In this document: piece by piece, positions 26,907-36,679 of the stretch
Numbering within the stretch: the stretch's first letter is position 1
How the letters are laid out: each line of letters starts with the position of its first letter
NCBI RefSeq assembly: GCF_946893725.1
Contig: NZ_CAMPPE010000005.1
Location: forward strand, 22,619-86,618
Source: Anaerococcus sp. Marseille-Q5996
GTDB taxonomy: Bacteria > Bacillota > Clostridia > Tissierellales > Peptoniphilaceae
Reading direction: 5' to 3'
DNA length: 64,000 nt
The notes under the pieces: model-generated
What the model was told of the DNA's origin: nothing
Seen by the model: only the letters and a program-made list of their open reading frames with translations
Databases searched by the model: none
Translations under genes and position numbers: made by a program

Positions 26907-27767
26907 TTAAAGTCTATTTAAAATATCAAGGGTGTCTTGGATATGGCCATCGCCTGGATTGTCGATGTCATCGTAGGGAGCACCCATGGTAACTATAATA
27001 TATTCTTTCCCATTTTTGACTGAAAGTGTCGCCCAGCATAATCCTGCCTTGTCTGTTGTACCAGATTTGCCACCAATAATTTCAAAACCATCTTGGTCAT
27101 AATTTTCAAGCTTGTCAAAAACTGTACTTGTCATATATAGGCCCTCTGGGTGGTGGTCGGTTGGCAGGGTCAGATAATTTTTCTTTGTAAAAATCGCCCT
27201 AAAATTGCCATCTTCTAAGGCGTATTTTAATAGCATGGCCATGTCTTTGGCAGAGGAATAATGGCCTATATCATCCATGCCATCTACATTTTGAAAATGT
27301 GTGTTTTTTAGTCCCCACTCTTCAGATCTCTCATTCATAAGGCCTACAAATCCTAGTTCTGATCCTGAGATGTTGATTGCAAGCGAGTCTGCCGCCTCTC
27401 CGCCAGATGGGAGCATGGCGCCATATAGCAAATCACGATATGTAGTCATTTCCCCACCAAAAAAACCTGCCATTGATGCATTTTCTCCTACAAGTTGCTG
27501 GTAGGATTCTGTATCTACTGGTGCATAGGCTCCCAAATCATTTACTTTTTGTAAGGCTTCATAGACTGTCATCATTTTTGTAAGCGATGCCATTGCTAGT
27601 TTTTCATCTTCATTTTTGCCTGTGACCTTCCTATCATCAGTCAAATTATAAACGTAGACCGCTTTTGAGTTGTACTCGTAGACCTCACGGTTTTGGTAGC
27701 GGCTGATTAAAAAAAGACCTATTATGACTAAGGGAAGGATTAATAGTGTGTATGACCTTTTTCTCAT
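26907..27767 (-). CDS. D-alanyl-D-alanine carboxypeptidase (PBP5/DacA-like)
   Basis: 286-residue serine peptidase anchored by an N-terminal helix (LLILPLVIIGLFLI). SLTK is the SxxK active site near residue 61, PSGGEAAD stands at the SxN position (Gly replaces Asn), and KSGT is the third motif near 240. It trims peptidoglycan stem peptides. ATG 27767 follows AGAGGGTATT; ATG 27791 lacks a ribosome site. It is short because the C-terminal DacA domain is missing. Confidence 0.86.
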   Translation of the reverse strand: MRKRSYTLLILPLVIIGLFLISRYQNREVYEYNSKAVYVYNLTDDRKVTGKNEDEKLAMASLTKMMTVYEALQKVNDLGAYAPVDTESYQQLVGENASMAGFFGGEMTTYRDLLYGAMLPSGGEAADSLAINISGSELGFVGLMNERSEEWGLKNTHFQNVDGMDDIGHYSSAKDMAMLLKYALEDGNFRAIFTKKNYLTLPTDHHPEGLYMTSTVFDKLENYDQDGFEIIGGKSGTTDKAGLCWATLSVKNGKEYIIVTMGAPYDDIDNPGDGHIQDTLDILNRL

Positions 27768-27823
27768 AATACCCTCTGTAATATTTTTCATTTTTACTAT
27801 ACGTCCACAAGTTTTTTTGACAA

Positions 27824-27849
27824 AGAAAAACCACCCTTTTGGGTGGCTT
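27824..27849 (-). terminator. Terminator after the FMN-binding lipoprotein gene
   Basis: Minus-strand GCCACCC-AAAA-GGGTGG hairpin with TTTTTC. Confidence 0.85.
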
Positions 27850-27862
27850 ATTGTATCTTTAA

Positions 27863-28240
27863 TTATTTTGCGTTTGCGATTGCTTCGTTTACAGCTGATT
27901 TGAATGCTTCAGATGTTACTGTTGCGCCTGATACATTCTCAACGCCCTCTGTTCCGTTTGCTTTAATAATTGCATCTGTTAATTCTGGAATAGCTTTTGC
28001 TCCGATGTCTTCTGTTTCTGTGTGTTCTGTATCGATTGATTCGATAACTCCGTCTTTTCCAAAGTTAACTGTTACTTTGATGTCTCCACCGTAACCTGCA
28101 ACTGTTGCTTCACCTTTTGATGGTTGAGCTTCTTCAGCTGGAACTGTTTCTGTATTTTCTGCTGTATTTGCATTGTTTCCACAAGCTGCAAATGTAAATG
28201 CCATAGCTGCTACTAGGGCAAATTTATTTAAGTTTTTCAT
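27863..28240 (-). CDS. FMN-binding-domain lipoprotein
   Basis: 125-residue exported lipoprotein: signal peptide with lipobox TFAAC (Cys20), a short Asn/Glu-rich linker, then an FMN-binding domain. VSGATVTS near residue 103 is the flavinylation motif, where Thr is covalently linked to FMN by ApbE in known homologues. It probably serves extracytosolic electron transfer, as in EET systems or RnfG-like modules. Monocistronic, with its own terminator. Confidence 0.88.
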   Translation of the reverse strand: MKNLNKFALVAAMAFTFAACGNNANTAENTETVPAEEAQPSKGEATVAGYGGDIKVTVNFGKDGVIESIDTEHTETEDIGAKAIPELTDAIIKANGTEGVENVSGATVTSEAFKSAVNEAIANAK

Positions 28241-28384
28241 AAAACTCTCCTTTTATGTACGCCATTTTCGGCAAATTTTGAATGCGAATAAGTCGCTATG
28301 TCTTTTGTATGAATATTATAACACATATTTTGATAAAATCAAGATTAACGATATTTTTTAGTAATCATAAAATAATTTGATATT

Positions 28385-28830
28385 TCATTTTCTATCTATA
28401 TCTATTTTTGTTTCTTTAACCTGGCCTGTCCTGGCGTTAAATAAGTATTCCTTGCCATCAGTCCTGATAAAAGAATAATTTATATCCTTACTGTAAGGGT
28501 TAAAGGAGCTCATCTGGTCAGTAGTATATGGAAGCAAATATATATCCTTACCATAGTTCTCTTTCATAAAGTTTTCCGCATAAGTTGTGCTGTATTTTGG
28601 CATGGAAAACATATATAGGACAGTTATTATGATTGTTAGCAAATATTTAGGGTATTTAGGAGATTTTTTAGTCCGATTTCCATTAAATACATTATAGCTA
28701 TTGGCAGGATAAATAAAATAATATTTATATGTTTATCAAAAAAAGTATGATTTACATACATAATTATAGCTATGGCAAGCCAAAAGAAAATGTCATCTCC
28801 TGAAAATCTTTCTTTAATAGTCTCCCACAT
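28385..28830 (-). pseudogene. Small membrane protein split by a frameshift at an A6 run
   Basis: Two frames together look like one protein of about 145 residues. The first (from 28830) has two helices and ends at a stop just after GLKNLLNTLNIC. The second continues in the -1 frame as KKSPKYPKYLLTIIITVLYM and a soluble tail ending in KEYLFNARTGQVKETKI. The shift falls at CTA AAA AAT (T6 on the plus strand, 28664-28669). That is an indel site and also fits an A-AAA-AAT slippery heptamer. Function unknown. Confidence 0.55.
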
Positions 28831-28847
28831 ATGCCCTCCTTAATTTT

Positions 28848-30212
28848 CTATCTAAAACACTCATCAATTACTTGTCTTATATTTGATTTCTGCAATACCC
28901 TTATACCAGAAAATTCATTTTCATCAACAGAATTTCTTGCTACAAAGCACTTTTTATAGCCCAAACGCTCTAATTCTTTTATGCGCTGTTTAATTTGTGG
29001 TACTTTTTTAAGCTCTCCAGTAAGGCCAACTTCTGCAATAAAAACGGTTTTGTCATCTATGGGCTTTTTTAAAAGAGAAGATGCGATAGACATCATAATG
29101 GCAAGGTTTACTGATGGCTCTGACAATTTTAGGCCACCTGTAGTTTTTATAATTACATTGTAATCAAATAAATTTAGACCAGCACGCTCTTGTAAGATTG
29201 AAATCAAGGTGTTTAGGTCATCTTTTCTTAGCGAATCCCCAATCCTTTGCGGATATGGCAAAAATGATTTGCTGACTAAGGACTCGATTTCTACTTCCAA
29301 TAGCCTGGAGCCTTCCTTAGTAACAGATATGGCTGACCCTTCAATTTCATTTTCACGAGCTGTTATAAAATACTCACTAGGATTAGAAATCTCTATCAAA
29401 CCATCTTCAGTCATAGAAAATAAGCCGATTTCACCGGTGCGGCCAAATCTGTTTTTTGTAGAAGTTAAGACCCTTAGGTCCTCATCACTTTCTCCATCTA
29501 AAACTAAAACTGTATCTACCAAGTGTTCCAAAGTACGAAGTCCTGCCATTTCGTTGGCCTTGGTCATGTGCCCTATCATAATTATTGCGCGTTTTTTATG
29601 CTCATCTTTGGCAATTTCTACTGCCTTGTTGGCTACCTCTATGGTTTGAGTTGGGCTTCCAGCCTTATTATCAAACTCTGCTAGGGTAAAAGTTTGGATA
29701 GAGTCAAGAAAAACTACATCCGCATCTATGTTTTTAATCTCACTAACGGCACTATCCATAGAGTTTGTAGAAAGAATCCATACATTTTCAGGTAAGCTTT
29801 CCATTATCCTATCTGCACGGGATTTGATCTGGCTTTCTGATTCTTCTCCAGAAACATAAAGAACTTTTAAACCCTCATCTGCATAGGCCTTTGATAATTG
29901 GAGCAAGAGTGTAGATTTTCCTGCACCCGGGCGGGCAGTTAGGATTGTGACACTATCACGGACTAGTCCCCCTCCAACTGCACGGTCAAATTCTTCAAAG
30001 CTTGACTTTATTCTTTCAGATTCGTTAATTTCAATAGTATTTAGTTTTTTTGCAGCCTTGTCATCAACAACTACACTTGCGTTTTTTTTGCTTTCCTTAA
30101 CTGTTACTTCAATCAAAGACCCCCACTTACCGCACTCTGGACATTTGCCTGCCCAAAGGGGTTGGGTGTGACCGCAATTGTTGCATTCAAAGGCTTTTTT
30201 TATTTTTGCCAC
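28848..30212 (-). CDS. radA: DNA repair protein RadA
   Basis: 454-residue helicase-like ATPase that promotes branch migration in recombination. An N-terminal Cys4 zinc finger (CNNCGH, CPECGKW), Walker A ARPGAGKST near residue 92, the RadA-specific KNRFG motif near 252, and a C-terminal Lon-like domain are all seen. It abuts the gshA gene upstream. Confidence 0.97.
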   Translation of the reverse strand: MAKIKKAFECNNCGHTQPLWAGKCPECGKWGSLIEVTVKESKKNASVVVDDKAAKKLNTIEINESERIKSSFEEFDRAVGGGLVRDSVTILTARPGAGKSTLLLQLSKAYADEGLKVLYVSGEESESQIKSRADRIMESLPENVWILSTNSMDSAVSEIKNIDADVVFLDSIQTFTLAEFDNKAGSPTQTIEVANKAVEIAKDEHKKRAIIMIGHMTKANEMAGLRTLEHLVDTVLVLDGESDEDLRVLTSTKNRFGRTGEIGLFSMTEDGLIEISNPSEYFITARENEIEGSAISVTKEGSRLLEVEIESLVSKSFLPYPQRIGDSLRKDDLNTLISILQERAGLNLFDYNVIIKTTGGLKLSEPSVNLAIMMSIASSLLKKPIDDKTVFIAEVGLTGELKKVPQIKQRIKELERLGYKKCFVARNSVDENEFSGIRVLQKSNIRQVIDECFR

Positions 30213-31498
30213 TAATTTTCCTTTATAAATTTATTTACTGAGAAATTGTAGATTGCTTTTTGTGGATCTTTCTTGTACAAGGATTCATATATATCGCGAG
30301 GTTTTTCATCTCTTTTTAAAAGCTCTTCTAAAGGTTTTATATATTCATAATCTTCTTCTATCATGCCAGTAATTTGTAGCATCCATTCAGATATTTTCTT
30401 GTTCTTATATATGGTATTTATCCCTTGCATTACTGCCTTATCTTTTAGTTTTTGTGATTTTTCATAGGTCATATCAGAGAATAATTGGTATAAAAATCCA
30501 AATATCTCCTCATCATAGAACATATTTTTGATAAGGGCAACTGCTGCAAAATTGTATGGATATGGAACATTATCAGGCATTCTTACTTCTATATATTGTT
30601 TGGTCCTAACATCTGGAAAAACTATAGAAAGGGCATGATATACCATATCCTTACTCATATCTTGATTAAAGATTTCTTCGAAAGGAGTATCTCCTGTATA
30701 AATATCTTTTCCATCTTTATGGATAAATATACTATCAGTAGCTAAGATTTTTTCTGCATATTTTCTGTATGATAGGTCATCATCAAACGCAAAAGAATAA
30801 GTACCTGTACGTGGTTTGTCGCAATTTTCCCAAATGGTTTGGCGGAGGTTATGCTTAGCATAAACCTCTCCCTCAAAGATATAAGAATTGTCAAAGGTAC
30901 TGTATAAAAATGTAGAAACTGCATTGGCAACAAAGAATTTTTTCTTAAAATCTTCCTCATCCTTAAAGTCAATTGCCACTTGGAGGCTTCCAGATCCTTG
31001 CATCATATTTAATGGCATAGTTCCCCCAAATTCTCTAAAATATTTGGACATATATTTATAACGTTCTTTAGGAATAAAAGGCAGATCTGCAATTTTTGAC
31101 TTTGGTTGATAACCTAGTTCAGCTAGGAGTTGATTTTTCTTATCAAAAATAGGAACAATCTCTCCCATAACTTTTTTATAATTATCAAAAAGCTCATCCA
31201 TAGTTTTTTCAGCCCCAAAGGCAACTTCAAATTGGGCTGCAGGTTCTATAGAAACAGCAAAGCCATCACCAGAAAGTCCCATAATATTTTCGCCCTCGTA
31301 TGTACCCTCATAGCCAAGTTTTTCAATCTCCATTAGAGAATCACGGACTCCACCATCTTCTCCATAAGTGATAGTTTCCATAGTTTCTGCATCTATAGCA
31401 AAGTGCTCCACCTCAAAACCAACTTTGAAATTATCCTCACTTTTCTCTCCAGATTTTATATAATCAACAATTGCATCAATTTTTTTATCGTAGTTCAT
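30212..31498 (-). CDS. gshA: Glutamate-cysteine ligase (GCS2 family)
   Basis: 428-residue ATP-dependent ligase forming gamma-glutamylcysteine. GFEVEHFAID near residue 28, GLSGDGFAVSIEPAAQFE near 75, and MQGSGSLQVAIDF near 166 are family blocks. It overlaps radA at the TAA/ATG junction. No glutathione synthetase is in the window, so it may supply gamma-glutamylcysteine only. Confidence 0.88.
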   Translation of the reverse strand: MNYDKKIDAIVDYIKSGEKSEDNFKVGFEVEHFAIDAETMETITYGEDGGVRDSLMEIEKLGYEGTYEGENIMGLSGDGFAVSIEPAAQFEVAFGAEKTMDELFDNYKKVMGEIVPIFDKKNQLLAELGYQPKSKIADLPFIPKERYKYMSKYFREFGGTMPLNMMQGSGSLQVAIDFKDEEDFKKKFFVANAVSTFLYSTFDNSYIFEGEVYAKHNLRQTIWENCDKPRTGTYSFAFDDDLSYRKYAEKILATDSIFIHKDGKDIYTGDTPFEEIFNQDMSKDMVYHALSIVFPDVRTKQYIEVRMPDNVPYPYNFAAVALIKNMFYDEEIFGFLYQLFSDMTYEKSQKLKDKAVMQGINTIYKNKKISEWMLQITGMIEEDYEYIKPLEELLKRDEKPRDIYESLYKKDPQKAIYNFSVNKFIKEN

Positions 31499-31600
31499 AA
31501 CACCCTCGATTCTTAAATTTCATTTATATTATTATACATTAAAATTTAAAAATTTTTATTAATGCTTTTTATATTTAAAATTATATATTAAAATGTAGGT

Positions 31601-32056
31601 ATGAAAACAGCATTTTACACCACAGATATTGGGATAATCAAAATAACCTATAAGCAAAAAATATCAAAAATTGAATTAGTAGACCAAACTAATGAAAATA
31701 ATGATAAAACTTTAGAAACTAATAAAGTTATTAGCCAAATAAATGAATATTTAGATGGCAAAAGAAAAGAATTTAGTATTTATGATTTATGTAAGGCAGA
31801 AGGCACAAATTTTCAGCAAAAAGTCTGGCAAGAGCTTTTAAACATCCCCTATGGCCAAACAAAAACCTATAAGGACATAGCAAAAAATATAGGAAATGAA
31901 AAAGCAGTCAGAGCAGTTGCCACTGCCATCGGCAAAAATCCACTAATGATAATCACCCCCTGCCACAGAGTCATAGGCAGTGACGGGAAAATGCATGGCT
32001 ATGCCTATGGGATTAATCTTAAGAAAAAATTACTTGACCTTGAAAATAATAATTAA
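31601..32056 (+). CDS. ogt: Methylated-DNA--protein-cysteine methyltransferase
   Basis: 151-residue suicide repair protein removing alkyl groups from O6-guanine. The active-site Cys is in the PCHRV motif near residue 125; the helix-turn-helix GQTKTYKDIAKNIGNEKAVR lies just before. No obvious ribosome site precedes ATG 31601. Divergent from gshA, monocistronic. Confidence 0.94.
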   Translation: MKTAFYTTDIGIIKITYKQKISKIELVDQTNENNDKTLETNKVISQINEYLDGKRKEFSIYDLCKAEGTNFQQKVWQELLNIPYGQTKTYKDIAKNIGNEKAVRAVATAIGKNPLMIITPCHRVIGSDGKMHGYAYGINLKKKLLDLENNN

Positions 32057-32064
32057 ATTACAAG

Positions 32065-32091
32065 TAAAAAAGCAGGATTCCCTGCTTTTCT
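32065..32091. terminator. Bidirectional terminator
   Basis: AAAAGCAGG-ATTC-CCTGCTTTT between convergent ogt and the peptidase gene. Confidence 0.85.
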
Positions 32092-32092
32092 A

Positions 32093-32713
32093 CTAAAAAT
32101 CCCCAAAGTCAACATCAAATCTATCATCTCCCTTGTGGATAATAGCGCCTTTGTTATCTATTGCTATTAGCTGTAGGCTGTCTTTATGGGCCTTGTGGAT
32201 TTTTTCTGCGGCTTCTTTAAATGGCTCCTCACCCCAGTGTGGAAGGGGGTAAAATTCTACTAAATTTAGGGCTTTTGTTGATTTTAATTCTGGTGCAGCT
32301 TTTGGGTCGTCCATGTATTTAATATATGCTATATCAGGACTTGCAATTACTGATCCTGCTGATTCTCCAATATAGACCATACCCTCACTTACTTTTTCTT
32401 TGATTAATCCTAGTAAATCTTTCTTTTTTAGTTCTTGGAGCAAGTAAAAAGTATTGCCTCCTGATACATATAAAATCTCTGTATTTTTTATAATTTCTTT
32501 AGCTTGCTCTTCAGAAACCTTACTTACTTCTAGGTCTTTTATTTCAAATCCCTTTGATAAAAAATACTCACGTGCATCATCTACATACTGGGTGTATGGT
32601 GAAACTTCTGCTGCAGTTGCTATAAATGTTATTTTCTTTGCTTGATATTTTTCAATAAATCTTTCAAATCCATTTTTTGCCCCGACTAGGGATGATGATA
32701 AAAATATGTTCAT
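32093..32713 (-). CDS. Peptidase S51 (dipeptidase E-like)
   Basis: 206-residue serine peptidase of the S51 class. The nucleophile Ser is in GESAGSVI near residue 117, and GGNTFYLLQEL near 82 is the family loop. The His of the catalytic set is in LPHWGEE near 157. Homologues cleave Asp-X dipeptides. Cytosolic; monocistronic. Confidence 0.85.
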   Translation of the reverse strand: MNIFLSSSLVGAKNGFERFIEKYQAKKITFIATAAEVSPYTQYVDDAREYFLSKGFEIKDLEVSKVSEEQAKEIIKNTEILYVSGGNTFYLLQELKKKDLLGLIKEKVSEGMVYIGESAGSVIASPDIAYIKYMDDPKAAPELKSTKALNLVEFYPLPHWGEEPFKEAAEKIHKAHKDSLQLIAIDNKGAIIHKGDDRFDVDFGDF

Positions 32714-32742
32714 TTGCTCTCCTTACTTATATATAGAAATTT

Positions 32743-33171
32743 TCACAACTTTTTCCCGATTTTTTTACCTCTTAGCATAATTACAATAAATAAGACCAAA
32801 AATAGTCCTGTTAGTATCCATGCAAAAATAGTGCGAGGTATAAAATGCCCTTGCAAGATATATATGGACAAAAGGCAGGATAGTCCATTTATTATTTTAT
32901 ATAAAGTTCCAAAACTTGTTACCGAAAAGCTATAAATCGTATAAATAATCAGTAGTATGGGATAAAGTATAATGACGTTTCTAAAAAAATTTACATTGGC
33001 TATGTATGACTCATAGTCTATTGTCTGATAAGTTCCTATATAATCTTCAAAGGTTTTTGAGTTTGAAATTGCCCTAGCATGGATGATTGTAAATATGATA
33101 ATTAATATAGATATGCCAAGTATTGCTAGGCTTACTTGTCTTTGATTTTCTATATTTTTTATTTTTTCCAT
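32743..33171 (-). CDS. Membrane protein of unknown function
   Basis: 142 residues with four hydrophobic helices (about 14-30, 63-82, 90-106, 113-134) and a basic C-terminus. Not recognised. No operon partner is close. Confidence 0.6.
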   Translation of the reverse strand: MEKIKNIENQRQVSLAILGISILIIIFTIIHARAISNSKTFEDYIGTYQTIDYESYIANVNFFRNVIILYPILLIIYTIYSFSVTSFGTLYKIINGLSCLLSIYILQGHFIPRTIFAWILTGLFLVLFIVIMLRGKKIGKKL

Positions 33172-33231
33172 AATCTACCCTTTTTATATTTTCTAGTGTA
33201 TTATTACCCTAAATTTGGCAATTTTTTGCAA

Positions 33232-33258
33232 AATAAAACCACCCCTTGGGGTGGCTTT
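33232..33258 (-). terminator. Terminator of the ctsR-clpC operon
   Basis: Minus-strand GCCACCCC-AA-GGGGTGG hairpin followed by TTTTATTTT. Confidence 0.87.
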
Positions 33259-33278
33259 GAGTAGCTATTATCTCATGC

Positions 33279-35711
33279 TTATTCTGCTGTTTCTACTGCT
33301 AGGGCTTCCTTTTTTTGACCTGCTACATTTTCAAAATTTAGTTCATCATTTTTTACTGATAGGTGGATTATGGCATCCCTATTTAGTTTGTTATCTAGGA
33401 TATCTTCTGCTAGCCTATCGTCTATCATTTTTGTGATGTGACGTTCTAGTGGCCTTGCCCCGTATTCTTCGTTAAATCCTTCTTTTGCTAGAAGTTTTAC
33501 TACTTCGTCATCATAAGTGATGTCGATGTCGATGTTATTTAGTCTTTGTCTGGTTTTTTCTAGCATTAGTTGTGTAATTTCTTCAATGTTTGCCTCACTT
33601 AATGGGTTAAACATGATTACTTCATCTAATCTGTTTAAAAACTCTGGTGCAAAGGCATCTTTTACTTCACGTTCTATGATTTCACGGGTGCGGTCGGCAT
33701 TTTTTTCTTCTTGATTGCCTGTTTCAAAACCAATGGCTTGTTTTTCGTTTAGGCTTGATACACCAACGTTACTTGTCATAATTATGATTGTATTTTTAAA
33801 GTCTACTGTGCGGCCTTGGCCATCTGTTAGTCTACCGTCATCTAGGATTTGTAATAATAAATTGAAAATATCTGGGTGGGCTTTTTCGATTTCATCAAAT
33901 AAAATTACTGAATATGGGTGATTTCTCACTTGTTCTGTCAACTGTCCACCTTCTTCATAGCCTACATATCCTGGAGGAGAACCTACCAAACGAGATACGG
34001 CAAATTTTTCCATATACTCACTCATATCCATACGAATTAGGTGGTCTTCTGACCCAAATATATTTTCAGCCAAAGATTTTGCTAAGTAAGTTTTACCAAC
34101 TCCTGTTGGCCCTACAAAGATAAATGATCCGATTGGTTTTGATGGATCTTTTAGTCCAACTCTGGCACGTTTTATGGCGTGGGCTACTGATTTTATAGCT
34201 TCTTCTTGGCCAATTACAGTGCCCTCTAATTGCTTATCAAGGCTTGCGTATTTTTGTTTTTCATCTTCAGTTAATTTTGTAACTGGAACTTTTGACCATG
34301 ATGCAACTATGCTTGCAATGTCATCAAAGCCTATAAATAAGTTTTTCTTATCCTTATTTTTCTTTTCGATTTCTGCTTCGATTTCAAATCTGGCTTGGTT
34401 GATTTGATCACGTAGTTCTGCAGCTTTTTCAAAGTCTTGGTCTTTTACTGCCTGCTCTTTTTCACGAACTAGGTCATTGATCTTATCTTCTGGATTAGAA
34501 TCACTTTCTTCTTCTTGATAGGCCTTGATACGGACCTTACTCATGGCCTCATCTAGGACATCTATAGCCTTATCTGGCAAAAATCTATCGTTTATATACC
34601 TATCTGTTAGCTCAACTGCAGCATAAATTGCTTCTTCAGTCATTTCTACCCCGTGGTGGGACTCATATTTATCTCTGACACCCTTGATTATTTTCCTGGT
34701 GTCTGATAATGATGGCTCTTCCACTTGGATAGGCTGCATACGACGGGTTAAGGCGCTGTCTTTTTCTATATATTTTCTGTATTCTTCTATGGTTGTAGCA
34801 CCGATTATTTGAATGTCACCCTTGGCAAGGATTGGTTTTAAGATATTTGCAGCATCCATAGATCCTTCTGCTGCTCCTGCTCCAAGTACCATATGAAATT
34901 CGTCGATAAATAGGATTACATCATCTCGGTTTGCTAGCTCATCAAATAGTTTTTTTAGCCTATCTTCAAAGTCCCCACGATATTTTGTACCTGCAATCAT
35001 GCTTGCAAGGTCTAGGCTTAGTATAGTTTTATCCTTAATTATCTTTGGCACTTCGCCTTCTACAATTCTTTGGGCAAGGCCTTCTGAAATTGCAGTTTTA
35101 CCTACACCTGGCTCACCAATTAGGATTGGGTTATTTTTTGTCCTACGCATCAATATTTGGATGACGCGTTCTATTTCTACATCACGGCCTATTACTGGGT
35201 CAATCTTGCCTGTTTTTGCTTCTTCATTTAAATCACGAGCAAATTTTGAAACATTTTCACTAAGTTCATTGGCCGAACCAACTACTTCTGGTTGGTCATT
35301 TAGTAACTCTTTTAAATTTCTTTTTACAATATCTTTTTCTACTCCCGATAGCAAAAACATGATGTTTGTTAGTGAGTCTTCGTCTTCAAGGATTGCAAAT
35401 AATACATTTTCTTCGCCTGCAGAAGATTGGCCGTATTTGTTTGCATTTAGCCTTGCTAGTTCTAAAACCTGTCTTACTTTTTTGCTATATTCTGTTGCAG
35501 GACGCATGGCTTGACCTTTGCCTATATTATTTATTACAACTTGGCGAAGCAAATCATAGTTTGCTCCGGCAGCCTCTAATGCTTTTGTTGCAACAGAACC
35601 TGTTTTCATTAATGCAAGGAGCAAGTGCTCTGTACCGATATAGTCGTGGTTTAGAGAGTAACTTTCGCGCCTTGCCTGTTGGGTTAATTTATTTAATCTA
35701 TTAGCTTCCAT
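33279..35711 (-). CDS. clpC: Clp protease ATPase subunit ClpC
   Basis: 810-residue AAA+ unfoldase that feeds ClpP. Clp N domain (1-145), D1 Walker A GEPGVGKTA near 206, a middle region with the UVR-like motif KDQDFEKAAELRDQ near 430, D2 Walker A GPTGVGKTYLAK near 545, and a ClpP-binding region near 680. It is the last gene of the operon and overlaps mcsB by about 19 nt. In B. subtilis ClpC degrades arginine-phosphorylated proteins and CtsR. Confidence 0.97.
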   Translation of the reverse strand: MEANRLNKLTQQARRESYSLNHDYIGTEHLLLALMKTGSVATKALEAAGANYDLLRQVVINNIGKGQAMRPATEYSKKVRQVLELARLNANKYGQSSAGEENVLFAILEDEDSLTNIMFLLSGVEKDIVKRNLKELLNDQPEVVGSANELSENVSKFARDLNEEAKTGKIDPVIGRDVEIERVIQILMRRTKNNPILIGEPGVGKTAISEGLAQRIVEGEVPKIIKDKTILSLDLASMIAGTKYRGDFEDRLKKLFDELANRDDVILFIDEFHMVLGAGAAEGSMDAANILKPILAKGDIQIIGATTIEEYRKYIEKDSALTRRMQPIQVEEPSLSDTRKIIKGVRDKYESHHGVEMTEEAIYAAVELTDRYINDRFLPDKAIDVLDEAMSKVRIKAYQEEESDSNPEDKINDLVREKEQAVKDQDFEKAAELRDQINQARFEIEAEIEKKNKDKKNLFIGFDDIASIVASWSKVPVTKLTEDEKQKYASLDKQLEGTVIGQEEAIKSVAHAIKRARVGLKDPSKPIGSFIFVGPTGVGKTYLAKSLAENIFGSEDHLIRMDMSEYMEKFAVSRLVGSPPGYVGYEEGGQLTEQVRNHPYSVILFDEIEKAHPDIFNLLLQILDDGRLTDGQGRTVDFKNTIIIMTSNVGVSSLNEKQAIGFETGNQEEKNADRTREIIEREVKDAFAPEFLNRLDEVIMFNPLSEANIEEITQLMLEKTRQRLNNIDIDITYDDEVVKLLAKEGFNEEYGARPLERHITKMIDDRLAEDILDNKLNRDAIIHLSVKNDELNFENVAGQKKEALAVETAE

Positions 35712-36679
35712 TGCCTCTCCTTAATATAAGAGTTCAAAAACTCTGATCTTTCAGGGTCTTTTTTGCCCTTGTACTTATTTTTTGTCAGATTAAATATTAA
35801 ATAGTCTAACTCGTTGCTTGTTAAATCAGTATTAAATCCAAGTTTGTTGTATTTTTTAAGCTTAAAAAGCTCATTTGCAATTGTATTTAAACTGTTTAGC
35901 TTTCCTGAGTTTAGAGTATTTAAACTTATTGCTATCTGTTCTATAATCTCATCATCAGAAATATTATTTAATAACTGATAATCTCTTCTAAATCTTCTTT
36001 CATTTCTTACTAGGGAATCAATATTAGCACTCATTTTTAGGACATAGTCATCCATATCATCACGATAATTTCCAAAATTCTTCACTAGATAAATGTCATC
36101 TACATATTTGTCATAATAGGCTGGAATGTATCTTGTCCCATACATGCCGTGGCTAAGTAAACCTTGTTTGAAACCATAATATGATTCCTCAGCATCCACT
36201 AGGGCAAATAAAAACATCTTTAGTCTGATTTCAAGACCTGCACCATTATTTCGTCCATCACTAGTCAGATACCCATATTGGGCCTTAAAGGCAAAATCAA
36301 ATTTTTCGTCTAATTCTTTTTCGATTTCAATTGCCTTTTTGTAGGCCTTTTTGACATCCATATCAAAGTTGCGGATATTTATGGCTATATGGTCACGATC
36401 ATTGATGGTGATGATGTAATCATCAGCAAAAACCACTGCAATTTGAGCAAGTTTGCTAGTAACATCTTCTGATAGGACCATGTCATTTATGAGTTTATTT
36501 AGGGTATTATCATCTATTTCATTTAACAAAACTAGGTTATCTGGATAAATATCCCTAAACATTTTCACAATCTTTTCGCTATCTTCATAGGTAATTGTTG
36601 TTGGAAAATCAAAACCCTTTATATTTCTCCTAATAGAAAGATTTGAATTTAGAATGATATCTTTTGAATAATCTATCAA
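35693..36679 (-). CDS. mcsB: McsB-like protein with a degenerate kinase active site
   Basis: 328-residue homologue of protein-arginine kinase McsB, placed exactly between mcsA and clpC. The fold is traceable (FPTTITYEDSEKIV, FDFAFKAQYGYLTS). However, catalytic and nucleotide residues differ from the B. subtilis protein recalled from memory. SRIRLARN is NLSIRRN (residues 13-19); the acidic NEEDH is NDRDH (93-97); SCPTNVGTGLR is SDGRNNGAGLE (140-150). The second catalytic Glu loop is also not evident. It may be a pseudokinase that still regulates CtsR or ClpC by binding. Confidence 0.85.
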   Translation of the reverse strand: MIDYSKDIILNSNLSIRRNIKGFDFPTTITYEDSEKIVKMFRDIYPDNLVLLNEIDDNTLNKLINDMVLSEDVTSKLAQIAVVFADDYIITINDRDHIAINIRNFDMDVKKAYKKAIEIEKELDEKFDFAFKAQYGYLTSDGRNNGAGLEIRLKMFLFALVDAEESYYGFKQGLLSHGMYGTRYIPAYYDKYVDDIYLVKNFGNYRDDMDDYVLKMSANIDSLVRNERRFRRDYQLLNNISDDEIIEQIAISLNTLNSGKLNSLNTIANELFKLKKYNKLGFNTDLTSNELDYLIFNLTKNKYKGKKDPERSEFLNSYIKERQWKLID

